This document shows positions 1 through 6,054 of a DNA stretch of 9,443 bases, piece by piece. Both the position numbers and the translations under genes were made by a program. The stretch's first letter is position 1. The number at the start of each line of letters is the position of its first letter. The notes under the pieces are model-generated. The model had not been told where the DNA came from and did not search any database. It was given only the letters and a program-made list of their open reading frames with translations. Origin of the DNA: Candidatus Omnitrophota bacterium (GTDB lineage: Bacteria > Omnitrophota > Gorgyraeia > Gygaellales > Profunditerraquicolaceae); the NCBI GenBank assembly GCA_028714055.1, contig JAQTNB010000032.1, positions 1-9,443 on the forward strand, written 5' to 3'.

Positions 1-1258
1 GCCCGAGATCCAGCCATAATTGCCTCATGATGTTTGCTTCGGCGGCGGTATACGGGAGCAAAAGGCACAGGGAGACCGCGTACGGCCAGAATTTGACCTT
101 GAGATAGACCAGGAGCAATCCGAAAAATAACGCCTCGACTAACTGTATGGACGGCAGCATTATGGTAACGTTCGTAGAATCAAATGACCCTGAAGAAGGG
201 ATGAAGCAGCTAAGCACGAGTAATGCCGAATAAACGCCAAGGAAGAATAATATTTTGTTTTCGGAAAACGATCTTTTTATCGCCTTTGATTTCCTTAAAA
301 AAATATACAGCAATACCGCCGAGAGGGAAAAATAGAATAAAGGCAGGGATAACCCGTTGACCGGCATCGTTATCGCGTCGGCGACATTGGAGTTTGTCAG
401 TAATTCGTTAAAATTACCCATCCTTATTTTAAGATTGTTTAAAAAATCGAGGTTATTCCATCGGATATTGGCGTTGAGGGGCTTGAAACTGTTAGAAACG
501 GAATGCAGGGTCGGCCAATCATGCGCAGCGTTAAAGATGAGCGCCGGGGCATAACCCAGTATAAAAGAGAACAGGAAAAACACGATGACCTGTTTTGTGC
601 CGAATACGCGTGTCTTGAAAAACGCATAGCTCTTTCTCCAAAAGAGTAAGCTGGCTGCCGCAATGCCCAGGAAATACCCCAACGCCATCAGCTTCGCCCA
701 CAGGGCTACGCCGAATATAAAAGCGGAGCAATATAAATAATTCTTTCTTCTTTTATCGAGATACAGCTGTACCAAAGACAGGCCAAGCCAGAAGAGGAAT
801 ATCTGGAACACCGCGTCTTGCAGATAGCCGATGCGCGTAGTCCTGATAAAGTTTGAATCCACTCCCAGCAAAAAGAAGGTAAGCAGCCCTACCGTATCGC
901 CGAATTGCCGCTTGCAGACGTAATACACGCAAAAGAGGGTGCCGAGCGAGAAGAGGACCTGCGTGAAGCGCAGGACAAAAACGCTTTTCCCGAACAAGGT
1001 AAAGAGGAGCGCCGCAGGAAAGGCTGCGGCCTTTCCTTTGTGCGGAGAGAACATCACCAGGGAATTGACGTGCCGCAGCATGGTAGTCGGTACCCCCGGC
1101 GTTATGAGGGCGAGCGCCCCGATTCCCATTATGGACTCGTCGTTGTTAAGCTCTAATCTATCGAGAAAGAGGATGCAGGCAACCAGAAAATAGGCCGCGA
1201 CCAGCGCCAGCGTGATTTTCCTGGATAGGCCTTTATTTTTGAAGGCGGCGTTAAACAT
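1..1258 (-). CDS. GT39/ArnT-like integral membrane glycosyltransferase, C-terminus off the window
   Basis: Open from an ATG at 1258 to the left edge: 419 residues are visible and the C-terminal part is missing. An in-frame stop lies five codons upstream, so this ATG is the natural start, although no good Shine-Dalgarno precedes it. The protein is strongly hydrophobic with many membrane spans: TM1 is at about residues 15-32, another span at about 93-115, and several follow. Just after TM1 comes an acidic pair, D40-E41 in LNNDES, the position of the catalytic acidic residue in the first periplasmic loop of PMT/ArnT-type (GT-C fold) enzymes. The later RIGYLQDAVF and WAKLMALGYF segments also resemble that family. 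Such enzymes transfer a sugar from polyprenyl phosphate to a lipid or protein on the outer face of the inner membrane. It is the fourth gene of the leftward operon, 45 nt after radical SAM B. The family call is fairly secure; donor and acceptor are unknown. Confidence 0.8.
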   Translation of the reverse strand, partial: MFNAAFKNKGLSRKITLALVAAYFLVACILFLDRLELNNDESIMGIGALALITPGVPTTMLRHVNSLVMFSPHKGKAAAFPAALLFTLFGKSVFVLRFTQVLFSLGTLFCVYYVCKRQFGDTVGLLTFFLLGVDSNFIRTTRIGYLQDAVFQIFLFWLGLSLVQLYLDKRRKNYLYCSAFIFGVALWAKLMALGYFLGIAAASLLFWRKSYAFFKTRVFGTKQVIVFFLFSFILGYAPALIFNAAHDWPTLHSVSNSFKPLNANIRWNNLDFLNNLKIRMGNFNELLTNSNVADAITMPVNGLSLPLFYFSLSAVLLYIFLRKSKAIKRSFSENKILFFLGVYSALLVLSCFIPSSGSFDSTNVTIMLPSIQLVEALFFGLLLVYLKVKFWPYAVSLCLLLPYTAAEANIMRQLWLDLG

Positions 1259-1303
1259 GCGGGGTTGATTTTATGGGTGGATCAGCGCGTTATAGGCGCG
1301 CGG

Positions 1304-2749
1304 TCATTTGTCTACGTTATCGTAAGAATAGATATGATAATATGTCAGTAAATAAGAGCGGTCAAGGCCGTCCAGGAGGCCTTTGCAGAGATATATAAAT
1401 AACCTGAAAAAATATCTGTGTTTTTGCCTCCTGATCATACGGAGCAGCCGCTTGCCGAAAGTCAGGAAATACGCTTTTTTTTGATACCACTCGACCTGTA
1501 AGGGCGTCAGATCTTTGGTATACACAACCGCGTCAAAGGTGATATTATCTGCTTTTCCCCACAGTTTGCTGTCGACCCACCCTCCGTGCTCGGAAAGCAT
1601 CTGCACTCCTTCTTTTGTAAAAGGCTTGTAAATAAAAAATGCCGATCTTGCGGCATCCAATTCGCGCGCCATGCGGATAGTCTTTTTGACCGTGCCGGGG
1701 GTCTCTGACGGTCCCCCCAGGATATAATACGCGGTAAAAACGATCCCGCTTGCCTTGGCGATGTTGAATATCTCCCGTATTTTTTCGTCGCTGATCTCTT
1801 TTTTGTATATCGTATTGCGGATATAAGGATCCCCCGCCTCTACGCCGACGCGCAGTATCGCGCAGCCCGATTGTGCCAGCGTCTTGATCTTTTGTTCGTT
1901 CAAATGGTCCAGTCTTGAGAAAACGCTGTAGCGGAATTCTTTTTGTAGCCCGAGCCTGCGGTACTCGCCGCAGAATTTTTCCACCCAATCGTCATACATC
2001 GTGAATACCGGATCAAAAAGCTGGGCTAGACGCAGATTGCGGCCCCGGTATTTGTTCCACTGATACGCAATTTCCTGCGCGTAGCTTTCGGGGCTTCTCA
2101 GGCGAAAATACTTTCCCGGTACCGCATCCTTTATCCCGTGCGCATCGCAATACGTGCAGCGGTAGGGGCAACCCCGGCTGCCGATCATGTACAACATCCC
2201 CAGGTAATAAAAATACCTGTCGAGGTCCTCCCAGAGGTCCCAATCCGGTATCGGCAGATCATCGAGATTTTCCCGGAACTGCCCGGGCTCATTTTTGATC
2301 AGTCTGCCGTTTTCCTTTACCCAGAAGCCTTTTAATCCTTCCATACTCGCTTTTTCTTCCCTTCGGTCAAGGAATCCTACCAGGGGTTCCTCGCCGTCCC
2401 CGATACAGACCGCATCGCAATCGGCAAGCTCAATCGCCTCGCCGGGATAAATTGAGGCATGATGCCCTCCCAGGATGACCGGCAGGCCGTACTCCGACTT
2501 TATCTCCCGCATGATGGTTTTGACGTACTTCATATACATGGTATTGCTGGATATGCCGATGATATCCGGCCGGTATTTTTCGATGCCCTTCTTTAGCGCG
2601 CGTTTCCAGCGGCGCCGGTGAAAGGTAAGGTCGATAATGCTTGCGTTGTGCCGGCTGCGCTTGTTAACATACGTGGCCAGATTCGTGATGGCGATATCCA
2701 GCGCGCTAAAATCGCCTCCCAGCAGAGAATTGATTATGCTTATGCGCAT
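1304..2749 (-). CDS. B12-binding-type radical SAM protein B (BchE-like, COG1032 type)
   Basis: 481 residues, the usual length for this family. Residues 1 to about 130 look like a cobalamin-binding-type Rossmann domain: PDIIGISS at 61-68, LGGHHAS at 93-99 and IGDGEEP at 116-122. There is no classic DxHxxG cobalamin-ligand motif, as in many BchE-like proteins. The radical SAM core follows, with the cluster motif CxxxCxxC at C194, C198 and C201, then VGVEAG at 301-306 and YILGGPSETP at 342-351. The C-terminal 65 residues are rich in basic and aromatic residues and could touch the membrane. It resembles its upstream neighbour (shared RLRSPE after the cluster) but is more divergent: it lacks that protein's PPLGLGYLAS N-terminal motif and has FDPVFT where the neighbour has HDDTFT. 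It starts 1 nt after the neighbour's stop with a strong Shine-Dalgarno. The family is certain; the reaction (C-C bond formation, methylation, ring closure or rearrangement) is unknown. Confidence 0.95.
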   Translation of the reverse strand: MRISIINSLLGGDFSALDIAITNLATYVNKRSRHNASIIDLTFHRRRWKRALKKGIEKYRPDIIGISSNTMYMKYVKTIMREIKSEYGLPVILGGHHASIYPGEAIELADCDAVCIGDGEEPLVGFLDRREEKASMEGLKGFWVKENGRLIKNEPGQFRENLDDLPIPDWDLWEDLDRYFYYLGMLYMIGSRGCPYRCTYCDAHGIKDAVPGKYFRLRSPESYAQEIAYQWNKYRGRNLRLAQLFDPVFTMYDDWVEKFCGEYRRLGLQKEFRYSVFSRLDHLNEQKIKTLAQSGCAILRVGVEAGDPYIRNTIYKKEISDEKIREIFNIAKASGIVFTAYYILGGPSETPGTVKKTIRMARELDAARSAFFIYKPFTKEGVQMLSEHGGWVDSKLWGKADNITFDAVVYTKDLTPLQVEWYQKKAYFLTFGKRLLRMIRRQKHRYFFRLFIYLCKGLLDGLDRSYLLTYYHIYSYDNVDK

Positions 2750-2750
2750 T

Positions 2751-4133
2751 TTAAAAGGACCTCCTTGTCTTGATAAAAAGCTTCCTGATTCCGCGGGGAT
2801 GCAGGAGATGCTTGAGGATATACTTTAAGCGGAAGGGATGAAGGTAGAACAGGAGGAATGCCTTAAGCTGGAGGCGTTTGATCCGGCGAAAGCCTATGCC
2901 CCCCTTGATCGAATATCTGGAATAATAATTGCGATTGTCGTAATCCTTGTCGATCTCGAAGCTGTCATCAAGCAGGAGCTTACGGTATAAATACGTGCCT
3001 GAAAGGGGGGTGGTGAGGCTGAATGACGCCTCCTTGAGTTTCAGGCCCATCGCGAAAGAGATCGTTTTGTTGATCTCTTCCGGAGTCTCGCCGGGGGCGC
3101 CGAGCATAAAAAAGCCCATCGTATCGATCCCGATCCTGTCCGCCGAAGCGATGACATCCCTGACCTTGTCGATCCGTATCTGTTTATTGTATACGGCATC
3201 CAGTATCCTCTGCGAGGCGGATTCAATGCCGAAATGGATGTTGCGCAGGCCGGATACGTGCATCAATTTTAATACTTCCTCATCGACGGTATCTACCCTG
3301 CTGTTGCAGCCCCAGAGGATGCGCGGCCTGAGGTTATCGAGCCGTTTACAGAACTCGGCAAGCCAGTGATGGTCGACCGTAAACGTGTCGTCATGGAAAA
3401 AAATGCTGTCAACACCGTATTGTTCCTGGAGGGATGCGACCTCCTGGATGATGTTTTCCGGAGAGCGCAAGCGCAATTTTTCGCCGAACATCTCATGGAT
3501 GACAGGCTGGCAATAACTGCAGACAAAAGGGCAGCTCCGGGAAACCATCATCGTGGTGCCCCGCCTGTGGATATCGGCGGCATCCAGATAATTCCAGTAA
3601 TACATGTACGAACGCATAGCGAGCAGGTCCCTTTGCGGGAATGGCAGGCTGTCAAGGTCGAGAAAGTCGCGGTTAGGCCGGTTCCGGACGACCTCTCCGT
3701 CTTTCTTCCACCAGAGCCCGGGGATGGAGGAAAGGTCTTTATCTCCGTGACGCTTCAACAACTCCGCCAGGGTGGCTTCGCCCTCTCCTCTTACAACTGC
3801 GTCGGCGCGGGCTATGAAGATATCGGGGGACACGGTCGGCTGGGGCCCGCCGAAAACGGTGAATATCTTACGCTCCCTTGACCAGTCCGCTATGGACAAA
3901 GCGTCCCTGCTCATGATCGCGTCGGAATATATACCTATGATATCGGGGTTGATCTCCTCCAGCCGCCTGAAGGCGGCCGTAAATGAATGCGTGAAGGTCG
4001 TATCGATAATGGAAATATCGATGCCGGGAAGTTCCCGTTTTAAATAGGAGGCCAGGTATCCCAGGCCTAACGGAGGGTCTCCCGAGAAATATTTAAAGCG
4101 CGGAAAAACGAAGCTTACTTTAATTCGCCCCAT
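2751..4133 (-). CDS. B12-binding-type radical SAM protein A (BchE-like, COG1032 type)
   Basis: 460 residues. The N-terminal part is a well-formed cobalamin-binding-type domain: PPLGLGYLAS at 20-29, PDIIGIYSD at 63-71, FGGPQPTVSP at 94-103 and VRGEGEATL at 114-122. The radical SAM core carries CxxxCxxC at C201, C205 and C208, then RLRSPE at 221-226, FFHDDTF at 245-251, HFGIESAS at 300-307 and FFMLGAPGETPEE at 341-353. These are the standard core motifs of the BchE-like (Mg-protoporphyrin monomethyl ester cyclase-like) superfamily, used for many substrates besides tetrapyrroles. The C-terminus is basic and hydrophobic (about 418-460), as in relatives thought to sit near membranes. The ATG at 4133 lies within the last codons of the oxidoreductase gene (14-nt overlap) and has no clear Shine-Dalgarno, so reinitiation is likely. 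The family is certain; the substrate is not inferable. Tetrapyrrole chemistry is not supported because no pigment or heme genes are nearby. Confidence 0.95.
   Translation of the reverse strand: MGRIKVSFVFPRFKYFSGDPPLGLGYLASYLKRELPGIDISIIDTTFTHSFTAAFRRLEEINPDIIGIYSDAIMSRDALSIADWSRERKIFTVFGGPQPTVSPDIFIARADAVVRGEGEATLAELLKRHGDKDLSSIPGLWWKKDGEVVRNRPNRDFLDLDSLPFPQRDLLAMRSYMYYWNYLDAADIHRRGTTMMVSRSCPFVCSYCQPVIHEMFGEKLRLRSPENIIQEVASLQEQYGVDSIFFHDDTFTVDHHWLAEFCKRLDNLRPRILWGCNSRVDTVDEEVLKLMHVSGLRNIHFGIESASQRILDAVYNKQIRIDKVRDVIASADRIGIDTMGFFMLGAPGETPEEINKTISFAMGLKLKEASFSLTTPLSGTYLYRKLLLDDSFEIDKDYDNRNYYSRYSIKGGIGFRRIKRLQLKAFLLFYLHPFRLKYILKHLLHPRGIRKLFIKTRRSF
2760..2765 (-). promoter_or_regulatory. Strong Shine-Dalgarno for radical SAM B inside the end of radical SAM A
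   Basis: On the minus strand AGGAGG lies 10 nt before the ATG at 2749. The same six bases are the two consecutive AGG arginine codons in the C-terminal RRSF of the upstream gene, whose stop (2753-2751) is separated from the next ATG by one base. This fixes the start of radical SAM B and implies translational coupling of the pair. Confidence 0.85.
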
Positions 4134-5397
4134 GTTTGTTTATGATGTATTGCGCCGTCTCAAGCCCGCTGCGGAAGGCAGCGTCCATGGTGCGGGGCCT
4201 GGGAAATTGCCTGTATACCCCGGCAAGGTAAAGGTTTTCCCCGAGTTCAACCGGCGGATTAACGTATCCCCGCGTAAAAACAGGCTGCGCAAACCTTATC
4301 TTGAAGACACGGTACCAGTCTATCTCGAAATCGGGAAAAAGCTTACGGATATCGTCAAGGAATATGTCCTTTATCCGCTCGTCTGTGTGATCGAAGAAGG
4401 GGTCGTCGTGTTCCAGGTAGGCAAAGAAATAGTAGATATTCTCTGCGGGGTTGTCCGCGGAAGGGGAGAGAACGGTGTGGTTGAAGAATCCTCCGAATAT
4501 CAGGTGGGGTTTGAGCACGACCGACCAGTAATGCCGGGATATTTTTTTCTTTGAAGCACAGACAAAGCTTATGAGGCCCTTGTAGGCGACGGCATGAAGC
4601 GATGCGTGGCCCGCTTCCGGTAAACGCAGAATATTCTTAAGCAGTACCGGCGGGACCGTGCTTACTACGGCTTCGCAGGGCAGGGAAACCGTGGAACCGT
4701 CTTTTTTCCTGCCTTCTATCGCGTTGCCGCGGCCGATCCCGGTAACTTCAAAATCACAGATCACCTCGCCCCTCTTCTCAATAATGCCGCCCGCCATTCT
4801 ATTGATGAGCTCCTGCCATCCCCCCCGGATATAGCCGTACCTGTCATGATTGCGCACGCTCTGGTGCATCCTCTTGCCGAGCCATGCGGCGCTTACGGAA
4901 GAGAGGGGCATATTGAATTTGATGTCCATCAGGTTTTGAAACAGCAGGCGGGTAGTTTTGCTGCCGACCATCTTATGTAACCACGCCTGACAATCCAGCC
5001 CGATCAAGTCGTCCCAGTCTTGCTTAAAATAGACGAACGCCCCCAGATACAGCAGCCTGATCCTGTCAAGAAGACCGATCGGTTTGAAACGGAATATATG
5101 ATGGGGTTTGCTGAGAAGATATGCTTTCTTGCCGTACCAGAAGACTTGGCTGGAGCTAGTCCAGCGGAGCTCCTTTGAAAGCGCGAACTTTTTGATATAT
5201 TCTTGCGTGAACGTATCGGGGGACAAAACATGGTGGTATGTTAAAGGCACCCACCTTCTTTCGATAAAGAAAGACCTGGCGAGGCCCCCGAGGATCGGCT
5301 CTCTTTCTAAGACGGTTACTTTGTAGCCCGAGTTCGCAAGATGCCAACCGCAGGTAAGGCCGGATATGCCGCCGCCAATAATAGTTACGTTTCGCAA
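4120..5397 (-). CDS. FAD-dependent amine-oxidase-fold oxidoreductase (HemY/UGM-like, COG1232 type)
   Basis: 425 residues. The N-terminus is a dinucleotide-binding fold: GGGISG at residues 8-13 (GxGxxG), with E31 ending the second strand as the ribose-binding acid, then LGGLARSF at 36-43. The C-terminal FAD motif is LYLAGVYRQFPRPRT at 389-403 followed by AAFRSGLETA, typical of protoporphyrinogen oxidase-like, phytoene-desaturase-like and UDP-galactopyranose-mutase-like flavoproteins. A redox or isomerase step on a lipid or sugar substrate is plausible; which one is unknown. The start codon is TTG (5397-5395), placed seven residues before the glycine motif. No in-frame ATG lies between it and an upstream stop, and the first internal methionine is far inside the fold. 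AAAGG lies 10 nt before it. First gene of the leftward operon; it overlaps radical SAM A by 14 nt. The fold is confident, the specific function is not. Confidence 0.9.
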   Translation of the reverse strand: MRNVTIIGGGISGLTCGWHLANSGYKVTVLEREPILGGLARSFFIERRWVPLTYHHVLSPDTFTQEYIKKFALSKELRWTSSSQVFWYGKKAYLLSKPHHIFRFKPIGLLDRIRLLYLGAFVYFKQDWDDLIGLDCQAWLHKMVGSKTTRLLFQNLMDIKFNMPLSSVSAAWLGKRMHQSVRNHDRYGYIRGGWQELINRMAGGIIEKRGEVICDFEVTGIGRGNAIEGRKKDGSTVSLPCEAVVSTVPPVLLKNILRLPEAGHASLHAVAYKGLISFVCASKKKISRHYWSVVLKPHLIFGGFFNHTVLSPSADNPAENIYYFFAYLEHDDPFFDHTDERIKDIFLDDIRKLFPDFEIDWYRVFKIRFAQPVFTRGYVNPPVELGENLYLAGVYRQFPRPRTMDAAFRSGLETAQYIINKHGAN

Positions 5398-5407
5398 ACC
5401 CTGCAGA

Positions 5408-5412
5408 CCTTT
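5408..5412 (-). promoter_or_regulatory. Shine-Dalgarno supporting the TTG start of the oxidoreductase
   Basis: On the minus strand AAAGG sits 10 nt before the TTG at 5397. With no ATG in frame downstream before the FAD-binding glycine motif and an in-frame stop upstream, this site decides the start of the flavoprotein. Confidence 0.6.
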
Positions 5413-5454
5413 CTTGGAAGGATGATGAAACGACGCATTGTATCAGCCCAGCCC

Positions 5455-5466
5455 GTTACATGTAAC
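5455..5466. promoter_or_regulatory. Perfect 12-bp palindrome GTTACATGTAAC, possible operator
   Basis: GTTACATGTAAC equals its own reverse complement over all 12 bases. It lies just downstream of the predicted minus-strand transcription start (about 5474), roughly +9 to +20 of the leftward operon. That position would suit a repressor dimer site. The two 6-bp arms have no loop, so a stable RNA hairpin is unlikely. No regulator gene is visible in the window, so the role is inferred from position and symmetry only. Confidence 0.4.
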
Positions 5467-5480
5467 ATAAACTATACTCT

Positions 5481-5508
5481 ATTATAATCTTAGTATCCGG
5501 CTTAGCAA
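5481..5508 (-). promoter_or_regulatory. Putative sigma-70-type promoter of the leftward operon
   Basis: Read on the minus strand, TTGCTA (5508-5503) and a perfect TATAAT (5486-5481) are separated by 16 nt. Transcription would begin near 5474 and give a leader of about 77 nt before the TTG start. The -10 is exact and the -35 matches four of six bases. The local ATTATAAT is itself palindromic, but the plus strand has no properly spaced -35 for it, so the leftward reading is preferred. Confidence 0.65.
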
Positions 5509-5546
5509 GATTTTTCGCTGCGTTCTCATGCGGGCGCATTTTTATG

Positions 5547-5575
5547 TTGACCTCAGGCAAGCCCGATTATACAAT
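5547..5575 (+). promoter_or_regulatory. Sigma-70-type promoter of the PilZ-ligase operon, predicted leaderless
   Basis: TTGACC (5547-5552) and TACAAT (5570-5575) are separated by an ideal 17 nt, each matching five of six consensus bases. The expected start, about 7 nt past the -10, falls on the A of the PilZ ATG at 5582. No Shine-Dalgarno precedes that ATG. The promoter is well supported by pattern; the exact start is a prediction. Confidence 0.75.
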
Positions 5576-5581
5576 AAAACC

Positions 5582-6049
5582 ATGGAAGATAAATATAACG
5601 GAGAAGAAAGGCGCGAACATGCCCGGCTTGACGTCAGTTTTATCGTCGTCTGCAAGATCAACGCCCCGATCGAGGTCAACATGCTCGTGGGAGGCAGGGA
5701 AGTGCACGCGATCATGTCGAACCTCAGCGAAGGAGGCATGGCCCTGCTTGCCAATTACGACCTTCCCATCTCGACCGTTGTCCACGCGAAGTTCATCCTG
5801 GTGAACGATGAAACGGAAGACGAAGGAAAGCGCATCCGTTCCATCCAGGTCGCCGGAGAAGTACGTTACAACCGCATGATCCAAGAAAAAGAATTCCGGC
5901 TCGGGATCCGTTTTACCCATATTTCCGACGATGACCGGCGCTTTATCGGAGAATTCATCAGGATGGCTACCCGCCGCATCGGAATCATCGGCAGGATCGT
6001 TTATTTCTTCAGGAATTTTTTCAGCCGCTCAGACCGGGGGATCTCCTAA
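5582..6049 (+). CDS. PilZ-domain protein (probable c-di-GMP receptor) with hydrophobic C-terminal tail
   Basis: 155 residues from the ATG at 5582. A further 18 codons are open upstream to an ATG at 5528, but the promoter at 5547-5575 lies inside that stretch and the extension looks non-native. Both c-di-GMP-binding signatures are present: RxxxR at R11-R15 (REHAR) and NxSxxG at N47-G52 (NLSEGG), followed by the usual beta-barrel pattern ending in FRLGIRFTHIS at about 105-115. The last 25 residues (from about R131) are basic, aromatic and aliphatic and could form a membrane-binding amphipathic helix or short anchor. This suggests a one-domain c-di-GMP sensor acting at the membrane or on a partner protein. 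Its stop is 5 nt before the acid-CoA ligase gene, so the two are probably co-transcribed. Domain identity is strong; ligand binding is inferred from the motifs. Confidence 0.9.
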   Translation: MEDKYNGEERREHARLDVSFIVVCKINAPIEVNMLVGGREVHAIMSNLSEGGMALLANYDLPISTVVHAKFILVNDETEDEGKRIRSIQVAGEVRYNRMIQEKEFRLGIRFTHISDDDRRFIGEFIRMATRRIGIIGRIVYFFRNFFSRSDRGIS

Positions 6050-6054
6050 ACACC

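Noticed and set aside
1285..1301. GCGCG-7 nt-CGCGC hairpin between radical SAM B and the glycosyltransferase
   Set aside because: Only five pairs and no T-tract on the minus strand. It is not a convincing terminator and the genes are probably co-transcribed.
3366..3881. 171-codon plus-strand open frame inside radical SAM A
   Set aside because: It is fully contained opposite the cluster-binding core of a clear radical SAM protein, with no promoter or Shine-Dalgarno of its own.
1304..5397. Bacteriochlorophyll or heme synthesis, from BchE-like and HemY-like resemblance
   Set aside because: The resemblance is at superfamily level only. No tetrapyrrole, chelatase or photosynthesis genes accompany them, and the GT39-like neighbour points elsewhere.
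5483..5488. TATAAT on the plus strand as an additional PilZ promoter
   Set aside because: The nearest -35-like sequence is 21 nt away and the box is one strand of the palindromic ATTATAAT. The minus-strand reading and the 5547-5575 promoter are better.
5528..5581. Upstream ATG giving an 18-residue longer PilZ protein
   Set aside because: The promoter lies within this stretch, so the transcript should begin at 5582. The shorter protein begins properly just before the RxxxR motif.
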